In this document: positions 26,274 through 34,669 of the stretch, piece by piece | Layout: each line of letters starts with the position of its first letter | How positions within the stretch are numbered: the stretch's first letter is position 1 | From: Armatimonadia bacterium | GTDB taxonomy: Bacteria > Armatimonadota > Zipacnadia > Zipacnadales > JABUFB01 | Length of the DNA stretch: 64,000 bases | Direction of reading: 5' to 3' | Assembly (NCBI GenBank): GCA_039679385.1 | Contig: JBDKVB010000031.1 | Location: forward strand, 1 to 64,000 | Notes under the pieces: model-generated | Seen by the model: the letters and a program-made list of their open reading frames with translations, nothing else | What the model was told of the DNA's origin: nothing | The model's database searches: none | Program-made: the position numbers and the translations under genes

Positions 26274-27413
26274 ATGCATGTCCTGGTCGTGTCCGTAGGC
26301 AACTCTCAGGGCACCTGTGAGGCGCTGATCTCACGGGGCCTGGACGTGTCTGCCCTGCGACCCGCGACCATCGACCTGGGCGACTTCGGCGGTCCGCAGC
26401 AGGTCTCCGGCGAGGGTCTCCCCTATCCCCTGTATACGCTGCCGGTCTTCCCACAGCGTCCCTATCCTTACAGTCTCTACCGCGGCGGCCTGCCACGGGT
26501 TCTGAAGCAGGCGAAGCCGGACCTCGTCTACTGCCTCGGTGAGCCCTCGGAGCTGGGTGTCGCACAGGTCGTCCGCCAGACCCGCAAGCTTCTCCCCCAA
26601 GCGCGAGTGGTGCTATACAGCTTCGAGAACCTGTCTCGCCCCTGGCAGGGCTTCCCCCGCTGCCTGCGCGGACGAGCCCTGGAGCAGACGGTTCCGCTCG
26701 TGGATGCGGTCGCGGCCTGCACCCAGACCTGCGCCGATTACTGGGCCGGCCTGGGGTTCCCTCCTGAGCGGACTCGCGTGGTGTACAACGGCGCCGACCC
26801 GGAGCATTTCCGCCGCCGAGAGTCAGCCGAGGTCCGTCGCGAGCTGGCTCCCGACGACGCCTTCCTGGTTGGCTACGTTGGCCGGCTGGTGCATGAGAAG
26901 GCTGTCGACGTGCTGCTCCGAGCGGTGGCCTCCCTGCCCGAGACCTTCCATCTTGCGCTTGTCGGACAGGGCGCCCTGGAGAACGACCTGCGCAGCCTCG
27001 CGCTGGGTCTGGGCCTCGGCAACCGCGTCTGCTGGCCGGGAAGAGTCAGTAAGGAGCAGATGCCCGAGTACCTCTCCGCCTTCGACGCGCTCGTCCTGCC
27101 CTCGCGAGCGATTCCGGTCTGGCAGGAACAGTACGGGATGGTGATGGTGGAGGCGATGCTGTGCGGGACGCCGGTAGTCGGGTCCTCCAGTGGCGCGATT
27201 CCCGAGGTGATTGGCGAGGCAGGGATGGTGTTCCCGGAAGAGGATGTGCCGGCCCTCGCCGCCGCTCTCCAGTCTCTCCAGCAAGACCCGCAACTAGGCG
27301 CCGACCTGGCAGGCAAGGGTCTGCGGCGTGCCCGGGAGCAGTTCACCTGGCAGGTCGTCTCCGACCGTCTGCTGGCCCTGTTCGAAGAGACGATCTCCCG
27401 CCCCAGACGCTGA
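26274..27413 (+). CDS. GT4-family glycosyltransferase
   Basis: Retaining glycosyltransferase with GT-B fold, 379 residues. The C-terminal half has the GT4 pattern VGYVGRLVHEKAVDVLL, then VLPSR...WQEQYGMVMVEAMLCGTPVVGSSSGAIPEV, which holds the two conserved Glu residues that bind the nucleotide sugar. The N-terminal half is the acceptor domain (KPDLVYCLGEPSELG). GGGGAG at 26263-26268 supports the ATG. It precedes the sugar-synthesis operon by 110 bases that contain a promoter, so it may belong to it in function but not in transcript. Donor and acceptor are unknown. Confidence 0.88.
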   Translation: MHVLVVSVGNSQGTCEALISRGLDVSALRPATIDLGDFGGPQQVSGEGLPYPLYTLPVFPQRPYPYSLYRGGLPRVLKQAKPDLVYCLGEPSELGVAQVVRQTRKLLPQARVVLYSFENLSRPWQGFPRCLRGRALEQTVPLVDAVAACTQTCADYWAGLGFPPERTRVVYNGADPEHFRRRESAEVRRELAPDDAFLVGYVGRLVHEKAVDVLLRAVASLPETFHLALVGQGALENDLRSLALGLGLGNRVCWPGRVSKEQMPEYLSAFDALVLPSRAIPVWQEQYGMVMVEAMLCGTPVVGSSSGAIPEVIGEAGMVFPEEDVPALAAALQSLQQDPQLGADLAGKGLRRAREQFTWQVVSDRLLALFEETISRPRR

Positions 27414-27457
27414 TCTCGCAACTTCCCCACAGGCGCTCTCCGGCACGAAGGACAGGA

Positions 27458-27486
27458 TTGTAAGGGCGTCTCCGCGCGTGTACAAT
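27458..27486 (+). promoter_or_regulatory. sigma-70-type promoter of the sugar cluster
   Basis: TTGTAA (27458-27463) and TACAAT (27481-27486) are separated by 17 bases. Transcription from here would cover the long operon beginning at 27524. The -10 box and its flank, GTACAATCCC, match those of the mnmG promoter. Confidence 0.62.
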
Positions 27487-27523
27487 CCCCTCACACAGAA
27501 CCCAACGCAGGAGGTCGGTTCCT

Positions 27524-29041
27524 TTGGCTGCGACGGACAAGATCCGGCCTCTGCCGGAGCTGGCGAAGCTGGTCGAGGGTCTCCATCGAGAGGGCAAGCG
27601 CGTGGTCCTCTGCCACGGCTGCTTCGACCTGCTGCACATCGGCCACCTGCGCTACCTGCAGAAGGCGGCCCGACTGGGCGACGTCCTCGTCGTCACGGTG
27701 ACCCCGGACCGCTTCGTTAACAAGGGCCCGCATCGCCCTGCCTTCCCCGAGGAGTACCGTGCTGAGGCCCTGGCCTCGCTGACCTGCGTGGACTACGTGG
27801 CGATCAACGAGACCCCGACCGCCGTAGAGCTGCTGGAGCTGCTCAAGCCCGATATCTACGCCAAGGGTGCGGAGTACCGGGAGAACCGCACACCGGAGAT
27901 TCAGCGCGAAGAGGCGGCTCTTGCGGCCACGGGCGGCGAGATGGCCTACATCGAGGAGGTCACCTCCAGCTCGACGGAGCTGATCAACCGGCACCTGTCG
28001 CCCTTCCCCGACACCACGACGCAGTACCTGGCTCACATGGCCGAGCAGTACGGACCGGGGCCGATCCTCGACTGCCTGGAGCGCTGCTCGCAGACCCGGG
28101 TGCTGGTCCTTGGCGAGGTGCGGATTGAGGAGTACTGCTACTGTGAGTCGCTGCAGCGTTCGGCCAAGGCTCCGCTGGTGGCGATGCGGTACCTGTCCGA
28201 GGAACGCTTTGCGATGGGCGCACCGGCCGTCGCGAACTACCTGGCGGAGTTCTGCGGCGAGGTGCGTCTGCTCGGCATGCTCGGGGCCGACAATCCGCAG
28301 GAAGAGTGGGTGCGCAGCCAGTTGAGCCCCGGGGTCGAGCCGGTGTTCCTTCACAAGCCGAGCGCGCCGACCATCACCAAGCGCCGCTACCTCGAGGCCT
28401 ACTTCGGCCAGCCACTCTTCGAGCTCTTCAACATGAACGACGAGCCGCTGGACGAGGAGGCCGAGGGCGTCCTGTGCGAGCAGGTGCGCGAGTTCGCGCC
28501 CGCCTACGATCTGGTGGTGGTGGCCGACTACGGTCTGGGTATGCTCACCGACAGGGCCGTCGAGGTCTTGGCCGACCAAGCGCGATTCCTTGCCGTAAGC
28601 CCGCAAGTGAATGCAGGTAACTTCGGCTACCAGGCCTTCACAAAGTACCCGCGGGCCGACTATGCCTGTCTCGCCGAGCAGGAGATGCGGCTGGAGTACC
28701 GCACGCGGTCGGGTGACCTGACGCCGCTTCTCGCAGACCTGGGGCGGAGACTCCAGGCGAAGCGCGTGGTCGTTACGCGGGGCAAGCATGGTGCGCTGGC
28801 CTGGAGCCCTGAGGCCGGAGTCCACGAAGCTCCTTCCCTTGCGGTGCGCGTGACGGACCGCATGGGTGGCGGCGATGCTTTCTTTGCGCTGTCCTCGCTC
28901 TGCGCCTATCAGGAGGCGCCGCTGGAGATCATGGCCTTCGTGGGGAACGTCGCGGCTGCCGAGGTGATCGCCTCCATGGGTGCCCGGGCGTCGCTGGAGA
29001 AGCTCCCCCTGCGCAGACATATTGAGTCCTTGCTCAAATGA
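27524..29041 (+). CDS. HldE-like nucleotidyltransferase/kinase fusion in reversed order
   Basis: Bifunctional protein of 505 residues with the two parts of HldE/RfaE in the opposite order. Residues about 10-160 are a cytidylyltransferase-like domain (CHGCFDLLHIGHLRYL with the HxGH motif, VTPDRFVNKGP, YAKGAEY, EEVTSSSTELI). Residues about 170-505 are a PfkB/ribokinase-like domain (GEVRIEEYCYC, LGMLGADNPQEEWV, VTRGKHG). The kinase anion-hole motif, normally GAGD, is GGGD in RMGGGDAFF near residue 448. The start is TTG 27524, set by GGAGGT at 27510-27515. It probably activates a sugar phosphate as an NDP-sugar in a surface glycan pathway; whether the substrate is a heptose is unknown, since no other heptose gene is seen here. 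Confidence 0.85.
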   Translation: MAATDKIRPLPELAKLVEGLHREGKRVVLCHGCFDLLHIGHLRYLQKAARLGDVLVVTVTPDRFVNKGPHRPAFPEEYRAEALASLTCVDYVAINETPTAVELLELLKPDIYAKGAEYRENRTPEIQREEAALAATGGEMAYIEEVTSSSTELINRHLSPFPDTTTQYLAHMAEQYGPGPILDCLERCSQTRVLVLGEVRIEEYCYCESLQRSAKAPLVAMRYLSEERFAMGAPAVANYLAEFCGEVRLLGMLGADNPQEEWVRSQLSPGVEPVFLHKPSAPTITKRRYLEAYFGQPLFELFNMNDEPLDEEAEGVLCEQVREFAPAYDLVVVADYGLGMLTDRAVEVLADQARFLAVSPQVNAGNFGYQAFTKYPRADYACLAEQEMRLEYRTRSGDLTPLLADLGRRLQAKRVVVTRGKHGALAWSPEAGVHEAPSLAVRVTDRMGGGDAFFALSSLCAYQEAPLEIMAFVGNVAAAEVIASMGARASLEKLPLRRHIESLLK

Positions 29042-30060
29042 GCCCCGAAGAGGTGCATGCTGTGCCTGAACTGAAGCGAGTGTTTGTGACGGGTGGCGCG
29101 GGCTACGTCGGTGCGGTCCTGGTGCCGAAACTCCTGGAGGCGGGCCATGAGGTGACGGTGCTCGATCTGTTCCTCTATGGCGACCACGTGCTGGAGGCCG
29201 TGAAGGACCATCCGGGTCTCAAGCTCGTGCGAGGAGACCTGCGCGACCAGGCCCTACTGCGAGAGGTTCTACCCGGCTCCGACGCCGTCATCCATCTGGC
29301 GTGCATCTCCAACGACCCGAGCTTCGAGCTTGACCCGGAGCTGGGGCGCTCGATCAACTACGACGCCTTCGAGCCACTGGTGAAGATCTCGGCCGACGGC
29401 GGGGTCAAGCGTTTCATCTACGCTTCCTCCTCCAGCGTCTATGGGATCAAGGACGAGGACAACGTCACCGAGAACCTGCCGCTGGAGCCCCTCACCGACT
29501 ACTCCAAGTACAAGGCGCTCTGCGAAGAGGTTCTCCAGCGCTACCAGTCGCAGGACTTCACGACGGTGACGGTTCGCCCGGCGACGGTTTGCGGCTACTC
29601 GCCCCGACTGCGCCTGGACCTCACCGTCAATATCCTGACCAACCACGCGGTCAATCGCGGGCGCATCACCGTCTTTGGCGGCTCTCAGCGGCGGCCTAAC
29701 ATCCACATCGGCGACATCACCGACCTGTACGTGGACCTGCTCGCACGGCCCGCCGCGCAAGTGGCCGGGAAGGTCTGGAACGCGGGCTATGAGAACCACA
29801 AGGTGAGTGAGATCGCGCAGATCGTGAAGGGTGTCGTGGGCAAAGCGGTCGAGATCGTCACCGAGCCCACCGACGACCTGCGCTCCTATCACATCTCCTC
29901 GGAGCTGATCCGGCGTGACCTCGGTTTCGTGCCGCAGCACACCATCGAGGACGCTGTGCGCAATCTTGTGGACGCCTTCGGGGCCGGGCTGATCCCCAAC
30001 CCCCTGGAGGACATCCGCTACTACAACATCAAAACCATGCAGGCCCTGCACATGAAGTGA
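29038..30060 (+). CDS. NAD-dependent epimerase/dehydratase (extended SDR)
   Basis: Extended short-chain dehydrogenase of 340 residues that acts on nucleotide sugars. It has the Rossmann motif VFVTGGAGYVGAVL, LDLFLYGD, the HLACISND segment, catalytic SSSSVYG with YSKYK about 20 residues later, and VRPATVCGYSPRLRLD. The sequence DxSFELDPELGRSINYDAF is like those of NAD-dependent epimerases near heptose and O-antigen genes. Its ATG overlaps the stop of the kinase fusion (ATGA), and it is 54 bases before the transketolase N subunit. The product sugar is unknown. Confidence 0.87.
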   Translation: MSPEEVHAVPELKRVFVTGGAGYVGAVLVPKLLEAGHEVTVLDLFLYGDHVLEAVKDHPGLKLVRGDLRDQALLREVLPGSDAVIHLACISNDPSFELDPELGRSINYDAFEPLVKISADGGVKRFIYASSSSVYGIKDEDNVTENLPLEPLTDYSKYKALCEEVLQRYQSQDFTTVTVRPATVCGYSPRLRLDLTVNILTNHAVNRGRITVFGGSQRRPNIHIGDITDLYVDLLARPAAQVAGKVWNAGYENHKVSEIAQIVKGVVGKAVEIVTEPTDDLRSYHISSELIRRDLGFVPQHTIEDAVRNLVDAFGAGLIPNPLEDIRYYNIKTMQALHMK

Positions 30061-30114
30061 GTGGGTCGCGAGGCGGCGGCGGAGGAGACCTCGGGCTTTC
30101 GGCATCGGAGGAAC

Positions 30115-30933
30115 ATGACCAAGACCTGTGAGCTGGAGAAGACGGCACGGGAGATTCGCGCCCGGTTAGTCGCCCTGTCACACGCTTCCGGGGCCCCGCA
30201 TCTGGGGTCCTCGCTGTCCTGCGTGGATATCCTCGTGGCGGCCTACTGGCGCGTCCTGCACCTCGACCCGCAGGCGCCCCAGGACCCACTGCGTGACCGC
30301 CTCCTGCTGAGCAAGGGCCATGCCGCGACCTCCCTGTACTGCGCTCTGGCTTACCGCGGGTTCTTCCCGGTGGAGATGCTCGACCATTTCGCCGAGCCCG
30401 GCTCCTGTCTGCCCGAGCATCCCAGCGCCTCCTGTGCGCCGGGAGTGGAGATCGCCAGCGGCTCGCTCGGGCATGGGTTGTCGCTCGGTGTCGGGATGGC
30501 TATCGCCGGACGCATCCAGCAGCAGGACTACCGCGTCTTCGTAGTGATGAGCGACGGTGAGTGCAACGAGGGGTCTGTCTGGGAAGCCGCGCTGATGGCT
30601 CCGGCGCAGAAGCTGGAAAACCTCGTGGCGATCATCGACTACAACAAGTGGCAGGCCACCGGGCGCAGCAACGAGGTGCTGGCCTTGGCGCCCCTGCGGG
30701 ACAAATGGGAGGCCTTCGGCTGGAGCGTCACCGAAGTCGATGGGCACGACCTCGACGCCCTCAGCGAGGCGCTGGGCAAGACTCCCGACGGGAGCGGCAA
30801 GCCCCGGACCATCCTTGCCCACACCGTGAAGGGCAAGGGCGTTTCCTTCATGGAAGACGACAACAACTGGCACTACCGCATCCCCACTGCCGAGGAAGTC
30901 GAGATGGCCAGGAAGGAGCTGGGGCTCACGTGA
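30115..30933 (+). CDS. transketolase-like N-terminal subunit
   Basis: Thiamine-diphosphate-binding half of a split transketolase, 272 residues. Seen are REIRARLVALSHASGAPHLGSSLS, the LLLSKGHAATSLY segment, GSLGHGLSLGVGMA, and the ThDP/metal motif SDGECNEGSVWEAALM (the first Gly of GDG is Ser) ending in IDYNKWQ. The ATG at 30115 has GGAGG at 30107-30111; a GTG at 30061 directly after the previous stop is a weaker choice. It is coupled to the C-terminal subunit through GTGA. Inside a polysaccharide cluster it more likely makes or moves a ketol unit on a special sugar than serves the pentose phosphate pathway; this is inference from context. Confidence 0.9.
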   Translation: MTKTCELEKTAREIRARLVALSHASGAPHLGSSLSCVDILVAAYWRVLHLDPQAPQDPLRDRLLLSKGHAATSLYCALAYRGFFPVEMLDHFAEPGSCLPEHPSASCAPGVEIASGSLGHGLSLGVGMAIAGRIQQQDYRVFVVMSDGECNEGSVWEAALMAPAQKLENLVAIIDYNKWQATGRSNEVLALAPLRDKWEAFGWSVTEVDGHDLDALSEALGKTPDGSGKPRTILAHTVKGKGVSFMEDDNNWHYRIPTAEEVEMARKELGLT

Positions 30934-31853
30934 GAAACGCTTTCGCTGCTGAGCTGCAGGCCCTGGCCGAGGACGGGTTCCCTGTGGTCTTGCTCTCCGG
31001 GGACATCGGCAACCGCCTCTTCGACAAGTTCAAGGCCGCCTTCCCCGAGCGCTTCTACAACTGCGGAGTGGCCGAGGCGAACATGATGAGCGTGGCCGCC
31101 GGGATGGCTTTCTGCGGCCTGCGCCCTATCAGCTACACCATCGCACCCTTCACGACCACACGCTGCTTCGAGCAGATTCGCGTGGATGTGTGCTATCACG
31201 ACCTGCCGGTGATCATCGCCGGAGTCGGCGCCGGATTGTCCTATGCCGCCAACGGACCGACGCACGAATCCTGCGAGGACATCGCCCTCTTGCGGGCACT
31301 GCCGAACATGACGGTCGTGTGCCCGGCGGACCCGCTGGAGGTCCGACTGGCCCTCCGAGCCGCGATGCAGCACGACGGACCGGTCTACCTGCGCCTGGGC
31401 AAGAAGGGCGAGCCGCCGCTGCACAAGTCGACGCCCAACTTCCAGATTGGCAAAGCGCTGACCCTTCGTCGTGGGACCGACCTGTGTCTGCTGGCGACCG
31501 GGAATATGGTCGCCGTCGCCCTGGAGGCGGCGCTGGTCCTGCGCCAGGAAGGGCTCTCGGCCCGGGTCGTCGACTTTCACACCGTCAAGCCGCTGGACGA
31601 GAAGGCGCTCAGAGACGCCTTCTCGCGCTTCCCGCTGGTCGCCACGGTCGAGGAGCACTCGGTGATTGGCGGACTGGGCGGAGCCGTCGCGGAATGGCTC
31701 GCGGATCATCCCGGGCTGCCCGGTCGTCTGGTACGCATCGGCACGCCGGATCGATTCCAGCACGAAGCCGGTGGCCAAAGCTACGTCCGCCAGTGCTTCG
31801 GGCTGACGCCTCAGGCTATCGCCGACCGCCTGCGTGGCTTTGCTTCGCAGTGA
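30930..31853 (+). CDS. transketolase-like C-terminal subunit
   Basis: Pyrimidine-binding and C-terminal half of the split transketolase, 307 residues. The catalytic Glu that activates the thiamine ring is in FYNCGVAEANMMSVAAGMA. Then follow YTIAPFTTTRCFEQIRVDVCYHD, the GPTHES loop, RLALRAAMQHDGPVYLRLGKKGEP and a C-terminal domain with VDFHTVKPLDEKAL and EHSVIGGLGGAVAE. The start is GTG 30930 overlapping the stop of the N subunit, so the two are made together. Split transketolases of this form are frequent in archaea and in bacterial capsule or O-antigen loci. Confidence 0.9.
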   Translation: MRNAFAAELQALAEDGFPVVLLSGDIGNRLFDKFKAAFPERFYNCGVAEANMMSVAAGMAFCGLRPISYTIAPFTTTRCFEQIRVDVCYHDLPVIIAGVGAGLSYAANGPTHESCEDIALLRALPNMTVVCPADPLEVRLALRAAMQHDGPVYLRLGKKGEPPLHKSTPNFQIGKALTLRRGTDLCLLATGNMVAVALEAALVLRQEGLSARVVDFHTVKPLDEKALRDAFSRFPLVATVEEHSVIGGLGGAVAEWLADHPGLPGRLVRIGTPDRFQHEAGGQSYVRQCFGLTPQAIADRLRGFASQ

Positions 31854-31917
31854 TTCCATCGCCTTGCTCCGGGGCCTGGCTCCCTCTTCCCACTGACTAC
31901 TTCACGAGCGTGCCGAG

Positions 31918-32970
31918 ATGAAGACTCTTGCTGCCGTACTGGTCGAAACGGGCAAGCCCCTCGAACTGGTGGAGCTGACGATTCCTGACCTTAAGCCGGG
32001 GCAGGTGTTGGTGGAGGTCGCCTTCAGTGGCGTGTGCCACACGCAGGTCCTGGAGGCTCGTGGTCACCGGGGCGAGGACCGCTACCTGCCCCACTGCCTC
32101 GGTCATGAAGGAAGCGGGACGGTGCGTGAAGTCGGCGCCGGCGTCACAAAGGTCAAGCCCGGTGACAGGGCCATCCTCTCCTGGATCAAGGGCTCGGGCA
32201 TGGACGTGCCCGGCTCGGTCTACGACTGGGACGGGAAGAGGGTGAACGCAGGCGGGATCACGACCTTCCAGCGCTTCGCCGTCCTCAGCGAGAACCGTCT
32301 CACTCCGCTCAGCGCCGAGGCCGGGACGGACTCCGTGTCGCTGCGTGATGCCGCGCTGATTGGTTGCGCGATCCCCACCGGCATGGGCGCAGTGCTCAAC
32401 ACGGCTCGTCCGCGTCCGGGTGAGAGCCTCGCGGTCTTTGGCATCGGTGGCGTCGGCGTCTGTACGGTGATGGCTGCCAGTCTCGCCGGTTGCGTGCCCC
32501 TGATCGCGGTCGATGTGCACGAGCACAAGCTCGATCTAGCCCGCAAGCTCGGCGCGACCCATTGCATCAACTCCGCGCAGCAGGACCTTGCCGCGGAGCT
32601 AACACGGGTCTGCCCCGGCGGACTGGACTTCGCCGTCGAGGCGACTGGGCGACCCGCGGTCATGCTCCAGGCGCTGTCCTGTGTGCGCAGCCAGGGCGGA
32701 GCAGCGGTCATCGTCGGCAATGCGCACTTCGGCGAGCAGTTGACGCTCGACCCGAGGCAGCTCAATCAGGGCAAGCGTCTTCTCGGCACCTGGGGCGGCG
32801 ACAACTGGCCGGACCGCGACTACCCGCGCTACTGTCGGCTGCTATCGGCGGGCAAGTTCAGCCTCGACCCGATCCAGTCCGAGCCCTATGCGCTGGCCGA
32901 CCTCAACCGTGCGCTGGAGGATCTCGAAGCCGCGCGAGTGCCACGTCCTCTGATCGACATGTCCCTGTGA
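31918..32970 (+). CDS. zinc-dependent medium-chain dehydrogenase
   Basis: MDR-family alcohol/polyol dehydrogenase of 350 residues. The catalytic zinc set is visible as GVCHTQ (Cys near 39) and GHEGSG (His and Glu), and the NAD site as VFGIGGVGVCTVMAASLAG. The structural-zinc lobe with four Cys is missing: the region after GDRAILSW is short and reads KGSGMDVPGSVYDWDG. Start ATG 31918 has no strong ribosome site. It sits between the transketolase and a HAD phosphatase. A parallel, not proof, is TarJ, an MDR ribulose-phosphate reductase paired with a cytidylyltransferase in polyol activation. Confidence 0.85.
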   Translation: MKTLAAVLVETGKPLELVELTIPDLKPGQVLVEVAFSGVCHTQVLEARGHRGEDRYLPHCLGHEGSGTVREVGAGVTKVKPGDRAILSWIKGSGMDVPGSVYDWDGKRVNAGGITTFQRFAVLSENRLTPLSAEAGTDSVSLRDAALIGCAIPTGMGAVLNTARPRPGESLAVFGIGGVGVCTVMAASLAGCVPLIAVDVHEHKLDLARKLGATHCINSAQQDLAAELTRVCPGGLDFAVEATGRPAVMLQALSCVRSQGGAAVIVGNAHFGEQLTLDPRQLNQGKRLLGTWGGDNWPDRDYPRYCRLLSAGKFSLDPIQSEPYALADLNRALEDLEAARVPRPLIDMSL

Positions 32971-32983
32971 AGGGTGCCCGTGA

Positions 32984-33589
32984 ATGCGGATCGGCATCGA
33001 CTTCGACAACACAATCGTGTGCTATGACCAGGTCTTCCATGCGGCGGCTCGGGAGCGCGAGCTGATTCCCGCCGAGGTGCCCGTCTCCAAGGAGGCCGTC
33101 CGCAACTACCTGCGCAGCATCGACCGCGAGGAGGACTGGACGAAGCTGCAGGGCTACGTGTACGGGCCACGGATGCGCGACGCCCTGCCCTTTGCGGGAG
33201 TGCTGGACTTCTTCGCCCGGTGCTCGGAGGCCCAAGTTCCGGTCTGGATCATCAGCCACAAGACACGCTACCCCTTCCAGGGGCCGCAGTATGACCTCCA
33301 CGAATCGGCGCGGCAGTGGATCGCCGATCACGGGCTCCTTGACGCCGACCGCGTGGGCCTGCCCGCCGACCACGTCTTCTTCGAGCTCACCAAGTCGGCC
33401 AAGCTGCAACGGGTGGAGCAGGTGAACTGCACTCATTTTATCGACGACCTGCCCGAGTTCCTCGCCGAGGAGGACTTCCCAGCGGCTGTGCAGCGGATCC
33501 TATTTGACCCGCAGAACCACCACCCGGGCGAGACACGCTTCCTCCGGGCGACCTGCTGGGAGCAGGTCTGGGAGCTCGTGAGGCCGTGA
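32984..33589 (+). CDS. HAD-superfamily phosphatase-like protein
   Basis: Protein of 201 residues with the HAD nucleophile motif IGIDFDNTIVCYDQ at the N-terminus (both Asp residues kept), a VWIISHKTRYPF segment that fits motif II, and CTHFIDDLPEFL as motif IV. A helical cap with LDFFARC precedes motif II. It probably removes phosphate from a sugar intermediate. Its stop overlaps the GTG start of the next gene, so the two are translationally coupled, suggesting paired work on one metabolite. Confidence 0.78.
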   Translation: MRIGIDFDNTIVCYDQVFHAAARERELIPAEVPVSKEAVRNYLRSIDREEDWTKLQGYVYGPRMRDALPFAGVLDFFARCSEAQVPVWIISHKTRYPFQGPQYDLHESARQWIADHGLLDADRVGLPADHVFFELTKSAKLQRVEQVNCTHFIDDLPEFLAEEDFPAAVQRILFDPQNHHPGETRFLRATCWEQVWELVRP

Positions 33590-34632
33590 CGACCCTAAGT
33601 TCGCCGCCGGCTGAAGTCCCGCAGGAGGCTCTTGCGTGCCTGCTCGCTCAGGCAGGCATGCGGGAGGACGCACGCGTCGAGGCAATCCCCGGCGGGATGA
33701 ACAACCGCGTCTTCCGAGTCACCTCAGGGCAGGGCGAGGCACTGCTGAAGGCCTACTTCCATCATCCGGAAGACCCGCGCGACCGCCTGGCGACGGAGTA
33801 TGGCTTCTGCGCCTTTGCCTGGTCACACGGGGTTCGCGCTCTTCCTCAACCACTGGCCGCCGACCCGGTGCACCATCTCGCGGTGTATGAGTTCGTGCAT
33901 GGGCGCAGGCTCAATCCGGGCGAAGTGACTGCCGACCACGTCGCGCAGGCCCTGGCCTTCTACCGCGATCTGAACCGATGCCGCGAAGACGCTCACGACC
34001 TGCCGGCGGCCTCTGAGGCCTGCTTCTCTCTCGCAGACCATCTCGCCACGGTTCAGCGGCGCGTGGATAGGTTGGCTGGAATCTCGGCAGCTGATCCCGT
34101 CGGCGCAGAGGCGGCGGACTTCCTCCGAGACGACCTTCTGCCTGCGTGGAAGGAAGTTGCTTCGGAGGTCCAGACCCAGGCCGCAACACGGGGCCTTGCA
34201 CTTGCAGAGCCCCTGAGCGATGCCGATCGTTGCCTGTCGCCCTCGGACTTCGGCTTCCACAACGCACTCCAGGAATCGGGCGGGCGTCTGCGGTTCCTGG
34301 ACTTCGAGTACGCCGGCTGGGATGACCCGACGAAGCTGGTGTGCGACTTCTTCCATCAGCCCGCGGTGCCTGTCCCGGCCGAGCATTGTGAGAGCTTTGC
34401 GCAGCAAATCGCCGAGAGCCTGGGCGATCCTGCCTACCACCGAGCGCGCTTCTCGCTGCTCATGCCGGTGTATCGCCTCAAGTGGTGCTGCATCCTGCTG
34501 AACGATTTCCTCCTGGCGGGTGGCGCACGAAGGCACTTCGCCCGGGTATCGGCGGAGGATCCGCAGACCCTGGCTCAGCGCAAGGCCCGGCAACTCGCCA
34601 AGGCTCGGGAGATGCTGCCGCGCTCGCTCTGA
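33586..34632 (+). CDS. aminoglycoside phosphotransferase/choline-kinase-like protein
   Basis: APH-fold kinase of 348 residues. An N-lobe GGMNNRVFRV with LLKAYFHHPEDPRDR fits the P-loop and ATP Lys. The catalytic loop reads LSPSDFGFHNAL near residues 216-227, where the usual HGDxxxxN has Ser in place of His but keeps Asp and Asn. FLDFEYAGWDDPTKLVCDFF holds the metal-binding Asp. The start is GTG 33586, within the previous stop. In this cluster it is likely a sugar or polyol kinase rather than a resistance gene. Similar Ser-type loops exist in uncharacterised APH homologues. Confidence 0.8.
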   Translation: MTTLSSPPAEVPQEALACLLAQAGMREDARVEAIPGGMNNRVFRVTSGQGEALLKAYFHHPEDPRDRLATEYGFCAFAWSHGVRALPQPLAADPVHHLAVYEFVHGRRLNPGEVTADHVAQALAFYRDLNRCREDAHDLPAASEACFSLADHLATVQRRVDRLAGISAADPVGAEAADFLRDDLLPAWKEVASEVQTQAATRGLALAEPLSDADRCLSPSDFGFHNALQESGGRLRFLDFEYAGWDDPTKLVCDFFHQPAVPVPAEHCESFAQQIAESLGDPAYHRARFSLLMPVYRLKWCCILLNDFLLAGGARRHFARVSAEDPQTLAQRKARQLAKAREMLPRSL

Positions 34633-34669
34633 TCGCCGTTCCACCGTCGCAAGGAAGGGGCTTCACCTC

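Noticed and set aside
33586-34632. Antibiotic resistance by the APH-like gene
   Set aside because: It is translationally coupled within a sugar cluster and has an altered catalytic loop, so a metabolic kinase is likelier.
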